Notes under the pieces: generated by a model
What the model was told of the DNA's origin: nothing
The model's database searches: none
The model's input: the letters and a program-made list of their open reading frames with translations, nothing else
Made by a program: the position numbers and the translations under genes
DNA from: Bacilli bacterium
GTDB taxonomy: Bacteria > Bacillota_I > Bacilli_A > RF39 > UBA660
Reading direction: 5' to 3'
Assembly (NCBI GenBank): GCA_900753645.1
Contig: CAADZW010000167.1
Location: forward strand, 1-10,250
DNA length: 10,250 nucleotides
Shown here: piece by piece, positions 1-6,164 of the stretch
Layout: each line of letters starts with the position of its first letter
Numbering within the stretch: the first letter of the stretch is position 1

Positions 1-179
1 GCAACTATAACTGTCTTAAAGTCATATCTCAACAATAATTCTTCAAATAGAGCATCATACAGGTATAAATCAAAATCCGATTCACCGCGGATAAAATTTT
101 TTCTTACTAGTTCTAATGTTATATAGTGATGATTTGGAAGCGCTTTATCAATATATCTATTTATCTTTGTATCTTTCAT
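1..179 (-). CDS. Unrecognised protein, partial (C-terminus beyond left edge)
   Basis: An open frame starts at 179 on the minus strand and runs off the left edge after 59 codons. It reads MKDTKINRYIDKALPNHH and continues with a charged, Tyr- and Leu-rich stretch (FDLYLYDALFEELLLRYDF). No signal peptide or membrane segment is seen. The start is well supported: AAAGGTGAT lies just upstream, a good ribosome binding site at normal distance. I do not recognise the family. It lies on the same strand as the integrase and the 512-901 ORF, so it is probably cargo of the same element. It is not the beginning of prfB, the gene that follows secA in Bacillus. Confidence 0.6.
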   Translation of the reverse strand, partial: MKDTKINRYIDKALPNHHYITLELVRKNFIRGESDFDLYLYDALFEELLLRYDFKTVIV

Positions 180-511
180 CTTCTATCACCTTTGATTTTG
201 TATTTAACCTTAAAAGTAAAACTTAATCAATAGAATTAGAACAGAATATAAATATTATTACTAACCCCAGCATATTGTGAAGACAGCAGATAAGGCAACC
301 CATGCTTTGTTGCACTAAAAATCCATATAAAAGTATAAATAATACTAAATATGTTCTTACAAATAGGATTAGATAAAACCGGTAACATGCTCTCCTGCAA
401 GCTACGCTGGATCCACCGCCTCAAGCAACGCTTCATGCAACGATCCCAAGAACAAGGTCCACCTGCAGCAGTTACTGATAAAAACAAAACTAGTTTCATT
501 CCTCTGCATGC
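180..511. other. 332-base gap with a G+C-rich patch and no convincing gene
   Basis: No well-supported gene is seen here. About 375-480 is close to half G+C by eye, while the flanks are very AT-rich, so this patch may be a remnant of foreign or coding DNA. A minus-strand frame of 87 codons (499 to 236) crosses it, but its AGAGG motif touches the ATG and its composition shifts midway. A 42-codon plus-strand frame also opens at 388 (start MLSCKLRWIHRLKQRF) without a clear ribosome binding site. A third minus-strand frame contains a protein-like stretch (LHEALLEAVDPA) interrupted by a TAG. I cannot choose between these. Confidence 0.4.
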
Positions 512-901
512 TTAATCTAACGAAGTTAGTAAATAATCATGCATAATAGAAACAAACTCACCATCACCAATCAAAAACTTACGATATGAATTCTTGTTAA
601 ATATAATTTCTAGGAATTCACGCTCGTAAGGCCACCCTTTAACCGCCAGGTCATCACGCTTAACATTGCTTTTATCCCAGAACTTGGCTATAAATCCATA
701 TATATCCTGGACTTCATATCCAACTACCTTGATGTAATGAGCATACTCGTTTATGTAATACCTAATCTTTTCCATAGAGGTTAGATTAAGTTTACCTATT
801 AAAGGTCCAGTTCCATCAACATAGACACGTCCATCTTCATAAGCAACCAGCTTCATTCCATTAAATGGATTCTTAAGTTTAACAATCCAATGTGCTTTCA
901 T
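512..901 (-). CDS. Unrecognised 129-aa protein in the mobile element
   Basis: This is a complete frame of 129 residues on the integrase strand, ending in TAA. An in-frame TGA lies just before the ATG, so the frame cannot start earlier at that reading. AGAGGATT precedes the start at about 12 bases, which is a little far; Met16 is a possible alternative start. The protein appears soluble and mixed alpha/beta, without signal peptide or membrane segment. Its N-terminal third has a beta-hairpin-like stretch (KLVAYEDGRVYVDG). The middle is rich in Tyr, Ile and Lys, and the end is amphipathic. I do not recognise a family. Its place between the integrase and the partial ORF at the left edge suggests accessory cargo of a phage- or ICE-like element. 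Codon use is AT-rich like its neighbours. Confidence 0.6.
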   Translation of the reverse strand: MKAHWIVKLKNPFNGMKLVAYEDGRVYVDGTGPLIGKLNLTSMEKIRYYINEYAHYIKVVGYEVQDIYGFIAKFWDKSNVKRDDLAVKGWPYEREFLEIIFNKNSYRKFLIGDGEFVSIMHDYLLTSLD

Positions 902-1147
902 ACATTCTCAAATCCTCTCTAAATTCAAAATATTTAGCAAGTTTAAACCGGTTTGGGAGACTTTAAAGCAAAGCAAGTATAAATAACCATAACCACTTCA
1001 AAATCTCCGCTTGACCAGCTTAATCAAATAAATAATCATCTTATATCTGCATATACCTCTTCAACTGAATTGTACGTCGATACTATAATTAATTGGGACT
1101 CCTGTATAATAAAATCTTTCCTGTTCTTATAGAATTGTATCTATAAG

Positions 1148-1438
1148 TTAATTCCCACCATCTAAATCTTTCTTTGTTTTCAATTCATAGCTTTCATTAT
1201 TTTTCTTTAAATTGAAACTTTCTTTAATAATATGTTTGTTAGTATTAATATTGAAACCAACCATTGCCTAGGTTTGTAGTACCTATAATAATATACGAAA
1301 TAAATTCATCTTTTTCATAATTATCATTACATTCTTACAATTATTCAATTCATTAGTATCATAATCCCATTGTGCGATAAATACCAAAATGGCGACTATA
1401 GCAAAAGAAAAAGGCTTTAAAGCCTCTAACTCCAACAT
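1148..1438 (-). pseudogene. Possible decayed small membrane protein gene
   Basis: A minus-strand frame opens with ATG at 1438 (MLELEALKPFSFAIVAILVF) and encodes one hydrophobic segment followed by a polar stretch (WDYDTNELNNCKN). It hits a stop at 1283. Shifting frame near residue 37 gives a continuing protein-like stretch (NDNYEKDEFISYIIIG), and shifting back gives another (INTNKHIIKESFNLKKN) that ends in TAA at 1148-1150. This suggests a gene of roughly 95 codons broken by two compensating shifts. There is no good ribosome binding site, and the first codons overlap the probable integrase terminator, so a chance frame is a real alternative. Confidence 0.22.
1402..1427 (-). terminator. Probable Rho-independent terminator of the integrase gene
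   Basis: The perfect palindrome AGGCTTTAAAGCCT at 1412-1425 is followed on the minus strand by TTTTTCTTTT. It lies about 43 bases after the integrase stop codon, the expected place for a factor-independent terminator. The stem is short (5 bp with a TTAA loop, or longer without a loop), so efficiency is uncertain. Confidence 0.6.
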
Positions 1439-1467
1439 AAATAATAGTTCTTTTTTACCATGTAGGA

Positions 1468-2775
1468 TTAATCAAAGAAATCACTTTCCTTAGTCTTAGG
1501 GATATTCAATGAATTAGTGTAATTCTCAAATCTATCGACAGTATCAGTTTCCATCTTAGAAGTAACTCTAACATAAATATTGTACGTAGTTTGAATTGTT
1601 GAATGACCTAATCTTTTGGAAACAGCTTTAATATCGGCTCCTTGCTCTATCAATCTTGTTGCATGTGTATCTCTGAAGTCATGAAAGCGACACTTAATAC
1701 CTAATTCATAATTGATTACTTTAAATGCATGCCTTACTGTCTCAGTACCTCTAAATTGACCATTCGGTTTAACAAAAACTAATTCTGCTTCAGGTAAATT
1801 GATATCCAACTCAGCTTTAGCATCCACTATCTTAATCTCTTCCCTTTTAGTATATTCATTAAGAATCTTCTTTTCATAATGCTTAAGATATGCATCACCA
1901 TAAAATTGTTTATACTCCTCTTGCTCATTCTTGTATTGCTTTAATGCCTTAACTAGAGTATCACCTATAGATATTGTACGATTACTCTGAGGATTCTTAC
2001 ATGTTCCATAAAACCAAACTTCAACTGAGTGCCCTTTAGAAACACTATACTTCTTTGGCTTACCATCCCTATTCTTCTTTATTATATTCTTGTTTACCGT
2101 TAAAGTCTTTCTCTCAAAATCAATACAATCCCATGTAAGTCCAAATACCTCGGATACCCTTAAGCCGGTGTAATATGCAGTAAGAAAAGCATAATAAACA
2201 TGATGAACATCACTAAATCTAGCTAAAATTCTTTCAATCTCTTCTTGTGTAAAAATATGAGCAGGATCTCCAGTAACTACTTCGTATCTTGGAATATGAA
2301 CTCTCTCTGCTGGATTTTCATTAATAAAATTAACATCATAACAGGCATATCTAAGCGAACCCTTAATCGCTTTTAAAATTCCTTTCAAATACCATTTTGA
2401 TAAATGCTTCTCTACATAAATATCATTTATAAACTCTTGTAGCATCTGTGCATCAATTTGAGAAAGACTATACATACCAAGTCTTGGTTTTAGATAGTTC
2501 TTAATAATATTAAGATAAGTTACTATAGTAGAATACTTCAGATTAAAATTACAATAAGTATCTATCCAATAATCTAAAAAATCCGAATAGGACATATTCT
2601 TCTGCTTTTGAACTCGTCCAACCCTATAGTACTCATTATAAGCAAGAGCTCCTTGTTGCAATGCCTCTTGTCTAGTTTTAAACCCTGACTTCTGAATCCA
2701 TTTCCTTACTCCATCAATTGAGGTAATGCTAAACCTATACTCGTAAACCTTTCCTCTCTTTCTAACACTGACCAT
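1468..2775 (-). CDS. Tyrosine recombinase/integrase of a phage- or ICE-type element
   Basis: This 435-residue site-specific recombinase cuts and rejoins attachment sites to integrate or excise an element. Residues 1-50 form a basic, three-stranded N-terminal arm-binding region (RKRGKVYEYRF ... GVRKWIQKSGF). Residues about 60-160 are the SAM-like core-binding domain. Residues about 175-410 are the catalytic domain with Arg206 (TGLRVSE), His365 and Arg368 (HDFRDTH), His391 (LGHST) and nucleophile Tyr401 (NIYVRV), so all key residues are present. Lys229 may be the beta-hairpin lysine. The layout matches Tn916/ICEBs1/temperate phage integrases of Gram-positive bacteria. An ATG 13 codons upstream (2814) is open, but GGGAGGAG sits 7 bases before the ATG at 2775 and decides the start. 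The gene follows secA on the same strand and has its own downstream hairpin. Which element it belongs to cannot be told from this window. Confidence 0.93.
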   Translation of the reverse strand: MVSVRKRGKVYEYRFSITSIDGVRKWIQKSGFKTRQEALQQGALAYNEYYRVGRVQKQKNMSYSDFLDYWIDTYCNFNLKYSTIVTYLNIIKNYLKPRLGMYSLSQIDAQMLQEFINDIYVEKHLSKWYLKGILKAIKGSLRYACYDVNFINENPAERVHIPRYEVVTGDPAHIFTQEEIERILARFSDVHHVYYAFLTAYYTGLRVSEVFGLTWDCIDFERKTLTVNKNIIKKNRDGKPKKYSVSKGHSVEVWFYGTCKNPQSNRTISIGDTLVKALKQYKNEQEEYKQFYGDAYLKHYEKKILNEYTKREEIKIVDAKAELDINLPEAELVFVKPNGQFRGTETVRHAFKVINYELGIKCRFHDFRDTHATRLIEQGADIKAVSKRLGHSTIQTTYNIYVRVTSKMETDTVDRFENYTNSLNIPKTKESDFFD

Positions 2776-2782
2776 ACTTCTA

Positions 2783-2790
2783 CTCCTCCC
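2783..2790 (-). promoter_or_regulatory. Ribosome binding site deciding the integrase start
   Basis: The minus strand reads GGGAGGAG followed by seven bases and then ATG at 2775. It is a near-perfect Shine-Dalgarno match at ideal spacing. The longer open frame starting at 2814 has none. Confidence 0.8.
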
Positions 2791-2861
2791 TGTGAGCAAA
2801 GAAAAAGATGTCATCGTTTGATAACATCCTTATTACATCTATTCACATTCATTGAGTAATC

Positions 2862-2938
2862 TTTGACCACAATTCAAAATTCTGTGGTCAAAATGTGGTC
2901 AAAATGCAGTTTTCGGCATAAATTCGCGTGGTCAAAAT
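2862..2938. repeat. Phased 11-bp repeats upstream of the integrase (probable arm-type or regulatory sites)
   Basis: GTGGTCAAAAT occurs three times in direct orientation at 2884-2894, 2895-2905 and 2928-2938. The starts are 11 and 33 bases apart, so all copies lie on one face of the helix. An inverted copy, TTTGACCACA at 2862-2871, pairs with TGTGGTCAAA at 2883-2892 as an inverted repeat with an 11-base spacer. The cluster fills the space between the integrase start and the secA stop. Direct repeats next to an integrase gene are typical arm-type binding sites for the integrase N-terminal domain (known for lambda and Tn916 families). Binding by an Xis or repressor is also possible. The repeats themselves are certain; the function is inference. 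Confidence 0.7.
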
Positions 2939-2942
2939 CCTC

Positions 2943-2970
2943 GCAAATCCTTATATTTCCTACTATTTGC
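2943..2970. other. Candidate attachment-site region at the secA 3' end
   Basis: GCAAAT at 2943-2948 and ATTTGC at 2965-2970 form a 6-bp inverted repeat around a 16-base spacer spanning the secA stop codon (2963-2965). The region lies between the repeat cluster and secA, where the right junction of the element would be expected. The arms are short and could arise by chance. The second copy of the core would lie beyond the left edge, so no direct repeat can be shown here. Confidence 0.25.
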
Positions 2971-5449
2971 CACAACATTGTTTATACTTTTTCCCTGAGC
3001 CACATGGACAAGGCTCATTTCTACCAATTTTATTTACTTTTTTTGGTTCTTTTTTCTTTGGTTTATTATCACTCATAGCTTCACCTTTAACCACTTGCTT
3101 TCTGGTTGAATTTTGTCTTATTTCGGCTCTTAATAGATACATGGTTGTTTCTTTTTCAATCGTATCTAACATAGCATCAAACATTTCAAAACCCTCAGTT
3201 GTATAAGCTCTTAAAGGATTTTCTTGAGCATAACTTCTTAAGTGAATACCTTCTCTTAACAACGACATAGCATTGATATTTTCCATCCAATGCATATCGA
3301 TAACCCTTAGATAGATCGCTTTTTCAAATTCATCCATAATTTCCTTAGGTACAGACTCTACCTTAGCTTCATACTCTAAAACTATTTTAGCACAAATATA
3401 ATCGATTATTTGATTATAATCCATACCTTCAACATCATCCAAAGTAATCGCTTTTCTAAGTAATTTACCATTGATAAACTCAAGTATCTCATTCAAGTTT
3501 TGTCCATTTAAACTGCCATTATCCAAATGACTCTCTACTAAATGTGTAATAAAATCATTGAATAATTTTATTATAACATCATGAATAGATTCACTGTCCA
3601 AAATCTCATTACGTTTTTCATAAATTATCTCTCTTTGTTCATTGACAACATTGTCATATTCCAACAAATTTTTACGAATATCAAAATTGTTTCCTTCAAC
3701 TCTTTTTTGAGCTGTTTCAATCGAATTTGATAACATTTTAAGACTGATTGATTGATCGTCAGTGAAACCAACTCTTTGTAACAATGCTTTTGCACGATCC
3801 GTACCGAACCTAATCATTAAGTCATCTTCAAAAGAAACATAAAATCGCGTATATCCAGGATCACCTTGTCGTCCGGAACGACCACGTAACTGATTATCAA
3901 TTCTTCTAGACTCGTGTCTTTCAGTTCCGATAACGCAAAGACCTCCTAATTCTTTAACGCCTTCGCCTAACTTAATATCTGTTCCACGACCTGCCATATT
4001 AGTAGCAATCGTAACAGATCCTTTTATCCCAGCTTTAGCAATAATCTCAGCTTCCCGAGCATTATTCTTAGCATTTAAAACTTCATGTGGGATTTTCGCT
4101 TTTTTTAACATCGAACTAATCAATTCACTCGTTTCAACAGCGATTGTACCAACCAATATCGGTTGTCCTTTCTCGTGTCTTTCTTTTATTTCATTAATAA
4201 TCGCTTTATATTTTCCTTTTTGAGTAGCAAAAACTAAATCTGTATCATCAATTCGAGCGATCGGTTTATTTGTTGGTATTTCAATAACATACATGTTATA
4301 AATATCTCTAAACTCTTCTTCTTCAGTTTTAGCAGTACCAGTCATACCAGCTAACTTATGATACATTCTGAATAAATTTTGAAAAGTAATAGTAGCTAAA
4401 GTTTTCGTTTCTTGATTAATCTGTACACCCTCTTTAGCTTCAATAGCTTGATGTAATCCTTCTGAGTAAGCTCTTCCTTGCATTAATCTACCCGTAAAAG
4501 GATCGACTATGACAATTTTACCATCGTTAACTACATAATCAAAATCTTTTTTCATTCCATAATTAGCCTTCAAAGCTTGATTAATGAAATGAACTAAAGT
4601 GGTATGCTCAATATCATACAAATTAGTAATGCCAAAAGCTTTTTCTGCTTCCTGTACACCTTTATCATCCAAAGTAACTGCCTTAGTTTTTTCGTCGTAT
4701 AAATAACCATTGTTTTCTTTCAATGATTTAGCGAATCTATCAGTTTGAATATATAAATTCGCACTATTCATCGAACCACCTGAGATAATAAGCGGTGTTC
4801 TGGCTTCATCGATCAAAACTGAGTCAACCTCATCGACGATGGCAAAATTCAAACCTCTTTGAACTCTATCGCTAGCTTTAACAACCATGTTATCTCTTAA
4901 ATAGTCGAAACCAACTTCATTATTAGTTGAATAAACAATATCACATTCATAGACTTTCTTTTTTTCAGAAGATGTCAACTCTCTTAAATTAACGCCAACT
5001 GTCAATCCTAAAAAGCGATAAATACTTCCCATCCATTCTGCATCACGGCTAGCCAAATATTCGTTGACCGTGATAATATGAACACCATCACCAGTCAAAG
5101 CATTTAAATAAGCTGGCATAGTTGAAGTTAAAGTTTTACCTTCACCAGTTTTCATCTCAGCAATATTACCATAATGAATAGCTAAACCACCGATAACTTG
5201 AACGTAGTAAGGCTTTTCACCAATTACACGGTAAGCTGCTTCTCTAGCAACAGCAAAAGCTTCAACTAAAATATCATCCAAAGTTTCACCGTTTTGTAAT
5301 CTTTCCTTAAATTGTTGTGTTTTACTTTTAAGTTCAGCATCTGACAACTTGCTCATTTCTTCATCTTTTGCTACAATCAAGTCAGCCTGCTGTTTAAATT
5401 TCTCTAACTCTTTATATTCATGATCAAATAATTTTTTTAAAAACTTCAT
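2963..5449 (-). CDS. secA: Protein translocase ATPase SecA
   Basis: SecA is the ATPase motor that pushes unfolded preproteins through SecYEG. The 828-residue length is close to B. subtilis SecA (841). The order is canonical: Walker A TGEGKT at about 101-106; Walker B with DEVD at 206-209 followed by IDEARTPLIISG; the preprotein-binding insertion around 220-360; MTGTAKTEEEEF at about 369-380; TNMAGRGTD at 483-491; and LRGRSGRQGDPG at 521-532. The scaffold and wing region follow, then the linker and C-terminal zinc motif with Cys814, Cys816, Cys825 and Cys826 (CPCGSGKKYKQCCG). That tail also binds SecB or ribosomes in other species. The ATG at 5449 has AGGAAGG upstream. hpf lies just upstream as in Bacillus. 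No terminator is seen after the stop; the integrase repeats start about 25 bases later. Confidence 0.98.
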   Translation of the reverse strand: MKFLKKLFDHEYKELEKFKQQADLIVAKDEEMSKLSDAELKSKTQQFKERLQNGETLDDILVEAFAVAREAAYRVIGEKPYYVQVIGGLAIHYGNIAEMKTGEGKTLTSTMPAYLNALTGDGVHIITVNEYLASRDAEWMGSIYRFLGLTVGVNLRELTSSEKKKVYECDIVYSTNNEVGFDYLRDNMVVKASDRVQRGLNFAIVDEVDSVLIDEARTPLIISGGSMNSANLYIQTDRFAKSLKENNGYLYDEKTKAVTLDDKGVQEAEKAFGITNLYDIEHTTLVHFINQALKANYGMKKDFDYVVNDGKIVIVDPFTGRLMQGRAYSEGLHQAIEAKEGVQINQETKTLATITFQNLFRMYHKLAGMTGTAKTEEEEFRDIYNMYVIEIPTNKPIARIDDTDLVFATQKGKYKAIINEIKERHEKGQPILVGTIAVETSELISSMLKKAKIPHEVLNAKNNAREAEIIAKAGIKGSVTIATNMAGRGTDIKLGEGVKELGGLCVIGTERHESRRIDNQLRGRSGRQGDPGYTRFYVSFEDDLMIRFGTDRAKALLQRVGFTDDQSISLKMLSNSIETAQKRVEGNNFDIRKNLLEYDNVVNEQREIIYEKRNEILDSESIHDVIIKLFNDFITHLVESHLDNGSLNGQNLNEILEFINGKLLRKAITLDDVEGMDYNQIIDYICAKIVLEYEAKVESVPKEIMDEFEKAIYLRVIDMHWMENINAMSLLREGIHLRSYAQENPLRAYTTEGFEMFDAMLDTIEKETTMYLLRAEIRQNSTRKQVVKGEAMSDNKPKKKEPKKVNKIGRNEPCPCGSGKKYKQCCGK

Positions 5450-5474
5450 TTTGACCTTCCTTTCATACTTCTTA

Positions 5475-5503
5475 ATTATATCAAAAAAAAGATAAAAATA
5501 ACA
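5475..5503 (-). promoter_or_regulatory. Probable secA promoter
   Basis: On the minus strand a perfect TATAAT (5475-5480) lies 25 bases before the secA ATG. A weak -35 candidate, TGTTAT (5498-5503), sits 17 bases upstream, and the spacer is T-rich. It follows directly after the hpf terminator, so secA probably has its own promoter. The leader would be only about 15-20 bases. Confidence 0.45.
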
Positions 5504-5514
5504 GTAATTTTACT

Positions 5515-5550
5515 ATCAAAAAAAGAAAATAGGTAAATTTTTACCTATTT
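5515..5550 (-). terminator. Rho-independent terminator of hpf
   Basis: A 24-base perfect palindrome at 5527-5550 (arms AAATAGGTAAA and TTTACCTATTT) forms an 11-bp stem. On the minus strand it is followed by TTTTCTTTTTTT. The hpf stop codon (5545-5547) lies inside the left arm. It separates hpf from secA. Confidence 0.85.
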
Positions 5551-6075
5551 AGTCTCAATAATACCATAATTACCATCCTTACGACGATATAGAATATTAA
5601 TTATATCAGTTGCATCGTTTGTAAAGACAAAGAAATCATGACCTAAAAGATTCATCTGCAAAATAGCCTCTTCTTCATTCATCGGTTTCGTCTCGATCAT
5701 TTTTCTTTTAACGATCTTACCTTTTTCATCTTCGTCTTTATCGACTTGGAAATCAATATTAAAATCAATTATCTCTTTGTCTACTTTCTTTTTCATTCGC
5801 GTTTTGTTTTTGCGAATTTGTCTTTCTAGTTTTTCTGATACTAAATCGATAGCTGCGTATAGATCGTCATGAGTATCTTCAGCCCTTAAAATAAGTTTTT
5901 TCATCGGAATTGTAACTTCCACAGTCTGATCTTTTCCTTTTACTCTAACAGCTACATGAGCGGTTATTTCAGCTGGATTTTCCAAATATTTATCCAACTT
6001 GCCAATTTTGTTTTCAATGTAATCATTGATAGCTGGCGTAATTTTAATTTTGCTACCACGGATATTCATTTTCAT
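5545..6075 (-). CDS. hpf: Long-form ribosome hibernation promoting factor (HPF)
   Basis: HPF binds the 30S subunit in resting cells and, in its long form, joins two 70S ribosomes into inactive 100S dimers. The N-terminal domain (residues 1-100) has the beta-alpha-beta-beta-beta-alpha pattern, starting MNIRGSKIKITPAINDYIENKI and including DLYAAIDLVSEKLERQIRK and a basic tail (RMKKK). After an acidic linker (about 105-120), the dimerisation domain occupies about 122-176 with the conserved EEAILQMNLLGHDFFVFTN and the RRKDGNYGII signature. At 176 residues it is the usual long form of Bacillota. AGGAGG lies 8 bases before the chosen ATG; Met3 is an alternative. It precedes secA as in Bacillus (yvyD-secA), although a strong terminator separates the two. 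Confidence 0.96.
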   Translation of the reverse strand: MKMNIRGSKIKITPAINDYIENKIGKLDKYLENPAEITAHVAVRVKGKDQTVEVTIPMKKLILRAEDTHDDLYAAIDLVSEKLERQIRKNKTRMKKKVDKEIIDFNIDFQVDKDEDEKGKIVKRKMIETKPMNEEEAILQMNLLGHDFFVFTNDATDIINILYRRKDGNYGIIETK

Positions 6076-6095
6076 AATATCACCCTCCTAATATA

Positions 6096-6101
6096 ATTAT
6101 A
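6096..6101 (-). promoter_or_regulatory. Possible -10 box of hpf
   Basis: TATAAT lies 20 bases before the hpf ATG on the minus strand, just upstream of TTAGGAGGG. No good -35 hexamer is seen at 16-18 bases. If used, the leader would be only about 13 bases, starting near the ribosome binding site. Confidence 0.3.
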
Positions 6102-6136
6102 TCATATTTACAGATAAAAAATATGTAATTTTATGT

Positions 6137-6164
6137 GAAAAAAAGAACTATTTAGTCCTTTTTA
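6137..6164 (-). terminator. Rho-independent terminator of the bactofilin-like gene
   Basis: On the minus strand AAGGACT-AAAT-AGTTCTT (6143-6160) forms a 7-bp stem with one G-U pair, extended by flanking A/T pairs, and runs into a T tract. The gene's TAA (6152-6154) lies in the loop region. It isolates hpf from upstream transcription. Confidence 0.75.

Larger units (their letters stand above)
902..1467. other. 566-base gap between integrase and the 512-901 ORF
   Basis: No intact gene is convincing here. From the integrase side the gap holds the probable integrase terminator (1402-1427) and a broken minus-strand reading frame (1148-1438), each listed separately. The remainder, about 902-1147, is AT-rich with stops in all frames. 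It contains a 10-base palindrome AAACCGGTTT at 945-954 whose symmetry does not extend. I see no tRNA, CRISPR repeats or tandem repeats in it. Confidence 0.5.

Noticed and set aside
236..499. 87-codon minus-strand frame with a signal-peptide-like start (MKLVLFLSVTAAGG)
   Set aside because: The AGAGG motif touches the ATG, the composition changes abruptly midway, and the frame is not recognisable. Kept only as part of the gap description.
517..530. Small hairpin CTAAC-GAA-GTTAG near the end of the 512-901 ORF
   Set aside because: Only five base pairs, inside coding sequence, with no T run after it.
945..954. Palindrome AAACCGGTTT
   Set aside because: The symmetry stops at 10 bases, there is no second copy, and such palindromes are expected by chance.
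2776..2814. Thirteen-codon N-terminal extension of the integrase
   Set aside because: No ribosome binding site precedes the ATG at 2814, while GGGAGGAG stands 7 bases before the ATG at 2775.
2862..2892. Inverted repeat as a secA terminator
   Set aside because: On the minus strand no T run follows the stem, and its sequence is explained by the GTGGTCAAAAT repeat family.
2863..3078. Plus-strand frame across the integrase repeats and the secA 3' end
   Set aside because: It is antisense to the conserved SecA zinc motif and has no ribosome binding site, so it is a shadow frame.
2928..3206. Second plus-strand frame over the secA 3' end
   Set aside because: It is antisense to well-conserved secA coding sequence.
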